From NCBI GenBank assembly GCA_038496675.1, contig CM076648.1, positions 14,938,870-15,002,869 on the forward strand: a DNA stretch of 64,000 nucleotides, in the 5' to 3' direction. Under the pieces are notes generated by a model. It worked only from the letters and a program-made list of their open reading frames with translations, was not told the DNA's origin and made no database searches. Position numbers and translations under genes: made by a program. Origin of the DNA: Rachycentron canadum. Its lineage: Eukaryota > Chordata > Actinopteri > Carangiformes > Rachycentridae. How positions within the stretch are numbered: the first letter of the stretch is position 1; each line of letters opens with the position of its first letter. Positions 48,616 to 58,915 of this stretch are shown piece by piece.

Positions 48616-51600
48616 GTGTACAGGATGATCACCTCAGGTGTTCTCTGTCCGTTTTGTCCAGATGTTTGACCACGTCAAATAATCTTCCTGTATAATTTGA
48701 TTCAAAATGTCATCATAAAATGCGCCAGTGATTCATTTCTGGAGCACTGTGCGTTGATGAGGTACATTCAAGCTTTTCTCAATTTTGGGAGTCATTTCTT
48801 TTTTGTAAGGCAGCCAGTTCCTTCCCATTATCTGATAGTCATTGAAATGGACCCATATCCTTTGCCATCACATTACAACTGATCACAGCATTTATAGTTC
48901 CTAATATATTTTGGCTTGAAAATGAGAACAAGGGTGGTAAATGTAAAGCAAAGAAGACACAGAGTTAAACAGCCTTCAGGAGAGTCTGTCTTCTTCAATA
49001 ATATTTCTTCTGGCCATTACTCCAGTATACATCTTGTGTCCTTAAAAGGATAAGGCTTCCAAAAATGTACTCGCTGGGTCACAAAGGGGGCACACAAACC
49101 CTCCAGTATAATGATATTGGAAATCCTGAAGTCAGGCAATCTGGGAAGGTAAAATTTCTGGAAGGGGCTTGCCATGGAAAAGCAGAAAGTTAAGCCATTC
49201 AAAGAAAAGCTTTCAATTTACTCGTGAATTTTCTTTCACATCTTATTGTCGGTCTTGAGCTTTGGTTAAATGCTGAAATAATAAGATTTCAAATAGAAGA
49301 TGAAGAGCTCAGAGATCAGGATGCTGAATGTGAGCTGCTGCTCTCCCTCTGAACTAGAAGAGATGGCTGAGGTAAGGAAACCTGGTGGAGCCACGGCAGG
49401 CAAGATGACAGAGGGGGAGGCTGTGAGACCCAGGCTATCCTGGAGGGGATGCTTCAATATGACTTGTAGATACACCAACACTCTCCTCCTCAAAGCTCCT
49501 GACTGTGTCTTAAATCACTCTAGCTTAAATCACTCAGTTATTCCTCCCTACAGAAAATACACTTTTACTCTAGCAGTAAATTGAGATGTTTGACACTTAC
49601 AGTATGAATCATCCTCATTTTGTATCATCACTGACAGGTGATGAGTTGCATGACTGTTAATTTTCATATCTTAAAAATGCGGTGAGATTTTGTTAGCAGA
49701 AAGCAGTGGATATGACTTTTTTTTTGTTCCACTTTGGGATCTTAGCAGATAATATCAGATATCAGAATGTGGAAACAAAAAAAATAGCAGCTCATAAATA
49801 TATTGCACTATAGTAAACAGCTCTAGTTTTTGACAAATCTAACATACTTATCTTATTAGTTTAGTTATTCTGACTTATCAGGACTGCGATTGTGGTGTGA
49901 TTACATCTGATTGACAGTGAGCCACCATGATTCACATGTTGCCAAATCCTGATTGGGTAAAATACCAAAATGAAGATATGTCTGCGAGGACATTCTCATA
50001 AGCACTGAAATGTCAACCATCACATGGTTTCATCTGTCTGCAAAGTTGTGTGCATCATTCCCCACAGATGTTTGGATAGCAGTGTGCTCATCAACTCGCA
50101 GACAATTCAGAAACAAATTTGCATGCTACCACTGGCCACTAATGAAGGCTCAGACGCCCGGCATAACTGGTGAACTAATTATATTTTCTTTATTCTTTTA
50201 GGTTTCTCTTTCTCACTGTAACCTCATTTGATATATTTATCAGCTGTCGCCCAATGGACCTGCTTAAATTCTTATTTGCCATGCTAGCTATCGACTTGGG
50301 CAAGAATAGTTTCTGAGAAGCTTCAAAGCTAATTGCCTTGGAAGTGTGGGGGGAAGTAAATTAGTGTCACGCCACAACCAAGAAAAAAGGTTCCCAATCG
50401 CATTTCCTTTTTATATGGCTTTGAGAATATTTTTCAGACAGGGAAGCCTCCGTGCACAAAGTGGAACAGAGTGAATGTTCAGCGGGGAATCAGTCACAGA
50501 GAAGGCAGAGGAAGAGACAACTCTCCACACAGATACAGTAGACAGAAATGGCACCATCTACATATTTTGAAGGCAATATTTGAAGATAATAAGAGCACAA
50601 ATTAATGTTGCTCTGCTGCAACACTTCACTTAGCTTCATTTCATCTAATGAATATGGGAGAATTCAGTCTGTATCTCAACCACTCTTAACAGATCATGTG
50701 GCCTTGTGAGCCTAAATATCTTCAAACAAGGAGGAATTCCTATTTGGCTCATTGGAACAGGAGCTCGATGGGAAGCCAAGATCTAAAAGTGGTTACAGTG
50801 GAGCTTTAAAGGCACCAAGTTTCTCTGTAGACCGCAGTCAAAAGAAGGAAAGAGTTGTGTTGCCTGAAGCTGTGTAACCCGAGCCGGATTCCTTGACCAG
50901 ACAGGGCTCCCTTTTACTCACAGTAGGTATCTGCACTTCTATACGGCATTGTGAGCAAGGTTAAGTTAGGCAGAGATTTTGTAGGGGTTTGAAATAATCC
51001 AAGGCAATTGAAAGAGATATAAGAAAAGCTTACTGAGCAAAATATAAGCAGCAGTGGCTTTCCACAAGAAAATCTCAATTATTTCTGCGTGGGTAAAGTT
51101 TCTGGCCACACCTTGAGAATTTTCTCTAGTTTCCTAACACTATTGTTTTAAATGCAGTATTTTTAGAAAGCCATGCAGAGTACAACGCACTATCTTGCAA
51201 TTCATTTTACACAAGCAAATCTCACATCTGAACCCATACAGGCTGGAAAAAAAGATCACGGGGTCAATGATTCTGAGTTGAAGATATGCTTGAATGCATA
51301 TTAAAAATGTTGACTACAGTAAAAAATAACTAAGTCCTTTTCTGTAAAATACGATGAGCACATATTGTACGTGCATGACAGTTCTTCCAAAACTCTGTCT
51401 TTTCTGGGTAAACGCAAAGAGCTCATTCAACAGTCTCCTAAAGTCATAAAAACAGGAATGGGTTGTTCTGGCCTTTAACACCAGATGAATGTGCAGTACC
51501 ATGGAAATTGGTTTCAAAATGGAGACAGAGTAGCAGTAATGTTCTTTAGATATGGATACATTTTCTTGTATAGAGCTGCCAGCAGAACGTTTACAGATGT

Positions 51601-53027
51601 CTGAATACGCACAAAGTAAGCCTCCGAGTCACTGTCAGAGATAACGTGAAGGCCTACACATCTTGTCCAAAACGTTGAACTTAATGGTCTCTATTTAAAT
51701 AAACAGCAGAACAATATATTACACACCCCGAGGAAGAAGATGCTGACCAAATGAAACATGAAGGTCAGTGGAGAAGATGATGAGAGACCATGAACTGTCA
51801 TACAATACCCACGGCAATAACGATGACAGATTAAGAGTCTGATTAGAAAAACTGTATCTTGGCCAGCTCCCCTTACTGTGACTTAAAACCACAAATCTGA
51901 ATCATTTGAGTTATTACACTCCCAAAGGTCACTGTGAAATACTGTTGGTCAAAACAAGTGAGTGAATACTGAAAGTTTCTGAGGAAAAGCTAATGTAAAT
52001 AAGACATCTACAGCAGTGCTTTGAGCTGAATGCTAATGTAATTTTGTGTATGTCATGCTCCAGGTGACAACTGGAACACACTGATTTATAGTGAGTGCAA
52101 TGTTTACTGTGTTTGTTAACATGTGAACAGTTGCTAATTGGCACTTAACGGTAACACAACTGTTGTAAATTTCATGGTTATCCATAATAGTCCATATAGG
52201 TTTGTTTTGCTAAAGGTCAAAAATGTCTGACAGCAGCAGAGTAAATGTTAGAGGATCAAGGAAATATGAATGTTTCTCTTTCATGACAAGTTTGAAAGCA
52301 TTTCATAAACTTTGATTGAAGAGTTTGATATCCATATTAGGAGGGTGGTAAATACCTCAAACAATTACTACTTCAACGAAATGAGCTGCATGGGACACAT
52401 TTTCAATTTCGATAAACTCTGTAACAAAGGATACAAAAGTCACAAGATTGCAGACAGACGATAATTAATGAGTATGAAGAGGGACACACTTCCCTGCGTT
52501 CTCTCTGCCCTTGTCCAAAATGGCTCTGTAATCTGGTTCATAACCAGAGTCGGGGTTGAATTTTCAATTTGATGCACTAGTTGCTTAACTGAGCCAAAAA
52601 TGTATTTACTACAAAAAAAAAAAAAAAAAAAAAAAAAAGAAAATTCACATGAACATCATGAGCATTTTAGCACATTGACATTAAAACAGCCAAAAGCATT
52701 GCCTAAGAACAAACTCATGAAGCAGCCAGGTGACTACTTTCAGTCTTGGTTAACTGTAATTGCACTTGAAATTGATTCATTTTAAAAACATTAACATTTC
52801 ATTTCAGGTGCTGTACTGTAACATCAGGTTTAGACACTTACACATTCAGTATATACACATAAAATATAATAAAAAACTACAATACAATACTCAAATTAAC
52901 AACACTAGAGTATGCTATTATGTGGCTGATCATGTTTAATTTTTCACATTTATACAAATTAAATGAAGAATTAAATTAGTTACAGTTGATCTGATAATAA
53001 AGTCTGTATTTTCTGTTTTGTTCACAG
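48616..53027. other. Intergenic DNA downstream of pcdh9, no gene seen
   Basis: AT-rich with an A26-type run at 52613-52638. A GAG|GTAAGG donor-like site at 49371 follows a short open stretch (49299-49371) but has only a weak acceptor. Nothing else is interpretable. Confidence 0.5.
52613..52638. repeat. Long poly-A run
   Basis: About 26 consecutive A on the + strand. No LINE or SINE body is recognised immediately 5' of it, so its origin is unknown. Confidence 0.9.
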
Positions 53028-53089
53028 CCAGTGTCTGACATGGTGGCCCCACAGACACACAAAGACAGCACACAGGAGTGGCTACTCAG
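53028..53089 (+). other. Candidate 62-nt exon of unknown transcript
   Basis: A strong acceptor (TATTTTCTGTTTTGTTCACAG, ending at 53027) and a good donor (CTCAG|GTATTT, GT at 53090) bracket 62 nt. These are clearly GC-richer than the AT-rich flanks. Frame 1 is open and would give PVSDMVAPQTHKDSTQEWLL. Frame 2 is also open, and the third contains TGA. I do not recognise the peptide. If spliced from a phase-1 pcdh9 donor it would hit TGA after three codons, giving only a very short alternative tail. It may be an exon of a non-coding RNA or a neighbouring gene, or a chance match. Confidence 0.35.
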
Positions 53090-53869
53090 GTATTTATATT
53101 TCTGCATCTATGCTTGGCTCTACCAGAAACAGTAACTGCCTGGACAATAGGCTCCAAATGAAATGGCAAAATACAATATGTCCTTTGCAATTACAATCTG
53201 CAAAAAAAACACTACCTTCTAAATCTGGCACCGTTACAAAGAACAAAACTGACACTGCTATGGTAAAAGTTTTGTTAAGTCTAAGAACAAAGATGACTTG
53301 TTCGGCCTTAGGGAGAAGATTTAGTATCAACTATGTGGATGAATGAAAGGGCAACATTTGCCTGCAGAGTTTGCAGTCACCTGCTTGGTGACACGCAAAC
53401 CTACTGCTTGTCTGACATATATAATTACTGTAACAGACCTGTGTTTGTCCTGTCTTGTGATTGATATGTGTTTAATGTTATATATTATTATATATTATAT
53501 TATATATTATATAAAATTAATATTTGAGAGAGTCGTTGTTAAGCAGGAGCTGTTGGCTGTTGGAGTCCCACAAGTGACACGTTTTAGAAAAATAAAGAAT
53601 TTGTTGTTCATGTTCATTGTACTTCATAGCTATGTTACTTTTTTTTTTTTTTTTTTACCAAATATGCCCAATTAAGGAACAAACGTATAAATGATCTCTG
53701 TCCTTGGCTTAGTTACACACCAGTTTGTCTCGCTCTCTCTTTTTTTTTTTTCCATACTTGGTCAAGAAAGACTCCTCTCATCGACTGTTGTCGACCATTA
53801 AGAGTCAATTTTAAAAACATATGGATGAATGCTGGTTCAGCCATGTTTTTTTTTTTTGTTAGTTTGATT
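53090..53869. other. Intergenic DNA, no gene seen
   Basis: It contains an AT-only self-complementary stretch (53478-53518), T17 (53639-53656), T11 (53740-53750) and T10 (53846-53856) runs. Both strands are open at 53094-53346, but the residues are not recognisable. Confidence 0.5.
53478..53518. repeat. AT-only, largely self-complementary tract
   Basis: The tract is composed of TATATTAT/ATATTATATA words and is almost entirely A and T. It can fold on itself and is a likely site of polymerase slippage. Confidence 0.85.
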
Positions 53870-54300
53870 TCTTCCAATTGAGAAACATTGCCAAAATGAA
53901 GCCTGCTCTGTCATTTCAAGACACAAAGAAAACAATTCAAGCTGTTGCGGCGTCACGCCTGGGCTACTGCAATGCTTTGTTTACTTGCCTCAGCCACGTT
54001 TCTGTGGCTCTTTTCCAGCTCATCCAAACTGCTGCTCATCCTTCAACACCAAAAACACTATATGCATCCCTTACCACTGTGACACTGGCCTCTTTAAACT
54101 GACAACCAGTGAAATCATCAATGACCTTTGAAGTTACGTAAGCTGTTTACTCATGGCATTGGTCATGATCCTGATTATGCTGTATGTCTGAATTATTGTG
54201 CTCATTAAAATCTGTTAGGAACCTCACAAACACTGCAAACTGGTCATTACGCAGACCAGACTGAGGCTAGAGGGTAACTGTGCTTTTAGATTATTATTAC
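53870..54300 (+). mobile_element. L2/CR1-type LINE fragment (end of reverse transcriptase), decayed
   Basis: Conceptual translation on the + strand gives LRNIAKMKPALSFQDTKKTI, then AVAASRLGYCNALFTCLS, then LFQLIQTAA. This matches the family pattern LRNIAKIRPSLS ... SRLDYCNALL ... LQLVQNAA of L2/CR1-clade LINEs. Further on, a stop-interrupted SLN*QPVKSSMTFEV matches SLHWLPVxxRIxFKV. Near 54245 a shifted frame gives TQTRLRLEGNCAF, like the RLKTKGDRAF block. Frameshifts and stops show it is dead. It is a separate copy from the one at 56.6-58.9 kb, because it repeats the same RT segment. Confidence 0.8.
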
Positions 54301-55110
54301 TGCCGGTGAATTTCAGAGAAACTGTCTTGATGTCATCTGAACATATTATTCCTGACCTGATTGTGTCACGTATTTCATGTTCTGTTTTTCAAGGTATTAC
54401 ATTGAAATATTTTACTGGTCTTATTGGTCAGGTTTTTAACATTGTTATTTGTGCTACATATGAGAAAGGTGTTTTTGTTTCTCATTATATACTTCTTTCA
54501 CATGCCAAAGGAAAGTCAGCACATTAAAATCATAAACACTTTTTTTTTTATTTTTGAGAGAAACAAATATTACTGTGAATTTGTATATAATTTTTAAACC
54601 CAAAGATATACATATTTATTTTATTTATGTATTATGATGACACAGTTCATAGCCAGCATGTGATTTATTCTTATCCTTGCTACAGCTAAACAACGTGAAA
54701 TATTAAAACTGGACATTTCATGAAACTGTTGACAGAAAGTCCCAACTGTTTCATCAAGAGTTAATACCTTGGTGAGGATCAATGACCACTCTCTACTACC
54801 AGGGAGCCATTCCCTGGACCCAAATGCCATTTAGAGAGAGATCTGATGGCCTCAGTCTGTCTTGGCCCTTCCAGAAATCTGATCCACATGGGCACAACAG
54901 ACACATCTGTATGGATCGCTCCCCCAAAGCCAATCAAGGAACAAACACTCTGCCAATATTCCCTCCAGATGAGGCCTGAGCTGTGAACAGAGGGCTGAGA
55001 TGAAAGAGAGAGAGCAGAGAGTAGAGAGGGATTGTTGATTAACCTCTGCAGTTGGTAGTAAATCTGTACACAAGAAAGGAGAAACACAGGCGCTGGTATC
55101 GCGCTCATAC
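54301..55110. other. Intergenic DNA with overlapping minus-strand frames
   Basis: Minus-strand frames at 54779-55150 and 54852-55271 overlap in a GC-richer block with a GAGA-type purine tract (54999-55030). Only the upstream part (55111-55270) has exon-like borders. The rest reads as unexplained sequence. Confidence 0.4.
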
Positions 55111-55270
55111 CTGTCCACCAAGGCAATCTCAAAAGGATTCTTGTCAACACCAGCTGTCTTTAAACACAGCATGTTGGAACAGGTTGTAGACCAGTTTGTT
55201 TCTTGCCTGTTATTGGCTTCTCTACGGTACTTTGTAATGGCCAAGACCCTGGTCTCACTGCTCTGATGCA
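55111..55270 (-). other. Candidate 160-nt coding exon on the minus strand, gene unknown
   Basis: On the minus strand a T-rich acceptor (ACATTTTTCTTTAG, AG at 55272-55271) and a good donor (GGACAG|GTATGAG, GT at 55110-55109) bracket 160 nt. These are open in one frame, entered in phase 1 and leaving after two bases of a codon. The peptide includes HQSSETRVLAITKYRREANN, then NMLCLKTAGVDKNPFEIALV and D. It looks protein-like, with a mixed rather than repetitive composition, but I cannot assign a family. The gene would run antiparallel to pcdh9, tail to tail. It could also be a decayed transposon or processed gene fragment. No partner exon was found. Confidence 0.4.
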
Positions 55271-56339
55271 CTAAAGAAAAATGTATTTCTGTTGCCTCTT
55301 GGTTTGATGACTCTTATCTTACTGAAACAAAGCTAATTAATGCTATAATTTGAAACTGAAAAGAATAATTTCTTTTTATGATGCCCATAAAGGTTTTTCT
55401 TTCTTGTAATTATTAAAAAACTCAACCACATCAAATTTAAAAAAGGATTGGTTGTTAACAGCAGATGACAATCTTCCCACAGGACCAGTAAGATTAAACA
55501 TTAAAATGTAAAACAAAATAAGAGTCTGGTTGTTAAGGCTCAAGTAGCAATTTATGGATAGTCGAGCTTTATTTTTGCTATAATATATGAAACATGGCTG
55601 ATGTTAAGATTTGATTAAAATGGTGATTTGACTTGCAGTCAGGCCACTTTGCCAAACTTATCTGTACCTGGAACTAAAATATCTGAGAAAGGTGAAAAAA
55701 AACTGGACTGATTCCAACACATCAGGTGGAAAATAATGTAAAATATGAACAACAGGTGTTGGTGTTGATTGCCAAATGATTCCTCTGCTGCTGTTTGTAT
55801 GGTTACAATCAGAAATAAAACTGCATCTTTCAACACCAGACTTAGGTAATAACAACAACAAAAATTGTTGCCTGATGTATAAGTGGAGATGCACTTATTA
55901 AAAATCTGTGCTTAGACTTTGTGCAGACATGCTGGGAATATATTAATATTATTCATAGTTTCATTTAAATACATAAATAAATGGATGTTTTATGGAGGTG
56001 TGCCACATCTGGAAACCACTCATTTGCAAAATGCACTCAGATGACCACAGAGCTTATCTTCTGGATATTGCAGTTTTCTTTTCAACCATCTTCAGTACTT
56101 GTGATACTGAACATTACTGCAAAGAGGAGCTCCCTCCCTTGCCTCTTGAACCTTACCAGAGCTGATCCATCCTCAGTGGGCCCTGTCCAACACTATGTTT
56201 CTACTGCTGGACCATTTCACAACAGTGCGCTCCTGTTTGGAGCTGTGGGCATGCCCGTGGATGTTGTTGAAATGAAAGGCCCTCTGCTTTGGAAGCTGTG
56301 ACTCTGGCCTGATTTCACCCTGTCATCCCACCTGGGTGT
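55271..56339. other. Intergenic DNA, no gene seen
   Basis: AT-rich to 55980, then a GC-richer stretch with a 106-codon + frame (55981-56301). That frame has no recognisable domain and may be an unrecognisable 5' part of the LINE that follows. Confidence 0.45.
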
Positions 56340-56639
56340 CTGTAGTCAAGGGTGGCGCCATGAACTTTTTTCTTTCCTCTGCCGTATCTACCTCCAGATC
56401 GTGTTTACCCCCTGATTCCACCTCCTGCTGCCAGAGCCATGTGTGGTCTACCGCCAGAAACCCACCTCACCCGCCAGCTTCACTACTTCATTCTACTCAC
56501 TGTCTCCCTCATTGGGATCCCCGTGGCCCAGATGTCCCTGTGTTTCACTTCTTCAGCCAGTACCTGACAACCTGTTCTACCCTGCAACGTGAGCTCCAGT
56601 GACTTCTTTACCACAACCACTAATGTTACACAAGCATCA

Positions 56640-58915
56640 GCTCAGCTCATAACTCTCTGCCCCACAATTCTGTGCAAAATTGTGAAACTGAGCAGTCTGA
56701 AGTTGTGTTTGTTGGAGACTGTATAATTAGTTCTGTAAAGCTCTGTGGAGCTATTAAATTCAGTCTTTGAGGATTGATTGATTCCAGAGAACAAACTCCA
56801 GCTCTCTTGACATTCACTCGCGTATCTGCACTGTCATAGGTCATGTTGGCACAGATGACCTCACGTCCATCATCCAGGTATGCAGTTATTAAATTACAAT
56901 ATGAACTTGAATCGCTGCCCCTAATAGCTGAAAGCCTGGGTAGGAGGTGTGCCCTCTAGGGCCTCACTAGCACTATAACTAAAAGCTCAGAATGTTTTAG
57001 CCATCTTTTTAGTCTGCACTGTTGGATGCAAACTAGCAAATGGACTTGGTTTTATGGACTTTGATTCCTTCTGAGTCAAGTTGAATGTTTTTAAAAACAA
57101 TGGTTTGCACCCTAACATGAAAGTAGGAAGGACAATTGATTAGTGATTTTATTACCTTTATAACTTTGAGCCATAACTGACAGTTTCCTCAGTAAAATCC
57201 CACCCAGCATCTTGGCCCTAGATTTCATAGTCCTGTACCTCTGCGGGTCCTGCCTGTGCTGGTGCTGGTTTTTATTTCTCACTCTCCATCAGTTAGGATC
57301 ACTGAGCGGCAGAGTATAAGACCGAAATCCATTCACAGTTTCCACAGAAGCAATTCTCGTCACAGTTTAAAGCCACCTATGTGAACAACAATATTGAAAA
57401 AAAAAAAAAAAAAAAGATTTTATTCATATTTTAATCACAGAGTCTTGGATTATTCCGCGTTCTTTTTGTTCCACCAGCCCAAACTGACAGGTCAAGGCAG
57501 GGACCTCGTAGTAATACATAGAAGTATTTTTTGTTGTTCTCCAATCTCACTCAGTTGCTTTTCCTCCTTTCAGCTACTTAGTTTTATTTTAAGAACTTTT
57601 ATCAGTCATTATATTTTAATATGCTAGTTTCTGTGATTTTGATATCCACATTTGTTGCCCCTCTTCCCCCTCTCTGTCTTCTGATTTCTTCATACTTTGA
57701 GACTTTTTAAATTCTCTCAGTAAGATAAGGATCCCAACCATTACAAAGCACATACACTCGACCTTGTGCTGTCCTATAATTCTGTGTGACCACAAAGCAG
57801 GGCCCTTCCGCTTACTGTTTGTGTCTTCTGACCCTAAGCCCCCCCACAATGATTTGTTCCTGCCCCTGAAATTCCCCTTCTGTTCTTTGCTTCTGTCAAA
57901 CTTTTAATGCCTTAAAAACTTTCTTTTTTTCTTTTTTTTAGCGTCTATGCCGTAAGATGTTAGCCATAAAATCGCTTAGCCAGCTAGTTGCATCCTCGCC
58001 ACACAGGTGAATAATGTCTTCATGGTTTCCATTGTTTCTAAGGTAGGTAAGGTCAAGTGGGTGATTTGGCAGCACATTGATGCTGAATTCAGAGAGCATG
58101 TTGTTGATTCCTGGCTTGAATGAAATCATGCTTTCAACATACTGTTGGACAAAATCACTCTCTGTCCTTTGCACTGCATTCATATTTGGTTTTTAAAGGC
58201 AATATTTCAAGCAGCAGGTCTACTCCTCCAAACATGCTACCATTTACCACCTCTTTAAGAAGCCTTCTTAGGATCCTAATCTATTTTAGACATAAAATAG
58301 ATTTCCATCTCAATGCAGAACATATGCCACTGTATGTTCTGCTAAAGTCTGGTACTGCTGTACCAACGTGTCATCTATCTACGTCTGTTGTGTGCCTTGA
58401 TGAAATTCAACAGCAGCATTAACAATCTCTCTAGTACGATTAAAAAGGAGCCCTGGTGTTATTTTGAACTCTGACTTGTCCTTTGACAGTCAGATAAATA
58501 AAGTTCTACAATCCTGCTTTGCACAACTGAAATATTTAACCAAGATCAGGTCACTCCTTTCATCTGCACATCAAGAACAGGTCAATCTTGCTTTCATCTC
58601 CTCCAGACTGGGCTACATCGCTGCCCTTTATTCTGCCAGGCTTTTAACACTTTTTAAGAGAAGTGACCACATCACACCAATCTTTTACTAGTTCGCTGAC
58701 AGCTTTAGAACTGATTTTTTTTTTTTTTTTGAAGATTTTTCTGCTTGTTTATAAAGCATTGTATGGTCAATCTGCTGCATGCATCTGTGATCTACAAACT
58801 TCCCATTGCCCGACATCCTCTGCCATACCAAAATCTGAACTTGTTACTGAAGCAGACCAGTTCCTTGCTGTCTGGTCAACTCAGCTGTGGAGCTTGCTAC
58901 TGAAGATCTAGAATG
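56640..58915 (+). mobile_element. Decayed L2/CR1-type LINE with esterase, endonuclease and RT remnants
   Basis: The blocks occur in LINE order on the + strand. ORF1 esterase (SGNH hydrolase-like): VVFVGDCIISSVKLCGAI near 56705, GHVGTDDLTS near 56840, and GLHPNMK near 57103. Endonuclease: FHQPKLTGQGRDLVVIHRS near 57470, HTLDLVLSY near 57755 and CDHKAGPF near 57785. RT: KIDFHLNAEHMPLYVLLKSG near 58300, where the catalytic YADD has decayed to NAEH; then GVILNSDLSFDSQINK near 58455, SSRLGYIAALYSA near 58605 and KRSDHITPIF near 58660. A T16 run (58714-58729) interrupts the end, and LVYKALYGQSA follows. Much of the RT (fingers/palm) is missing, and many stops show it is inactive. The GC-richer frame 56336-56602 may be its 5' part. 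Confidence 0.8.
57905..58235 (-). other. Segment between LINE endonuclease and RT remnants carrying an 81-codon minus frame
   Basis: The segment interrupts the LINE and shows no LINE residues on the + strand. On the minus strand a frame runs from ATG at 58183 to TAA at 57938. It gives MNAVQRTESDFVQQYVESMI, then LPNHPLDLTYLRNNGNHEDI, then LCGEDATSWLSDFMANILRH. The composition is protein-like, without repeats, and TAA is followed at once by an A-rich stretch (AAAAAAGAAAAAAAG) on that strand, as in a processed cDNA. An in-frame TAA lies three codons before the ATG. I recognise no family. It may be a truncated retrocopy of a host gene or the C-terminus of another transposon. Confidence 0.35.

Noticed and set aside
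49299..49371. Short open stretch ending in a good GAG|GTAAGG donor.
   Set aside because: The upstream AG has a poor pyrimidine tract and the peptide is not recognisable. Evidence is weaker than for 53028-53089.
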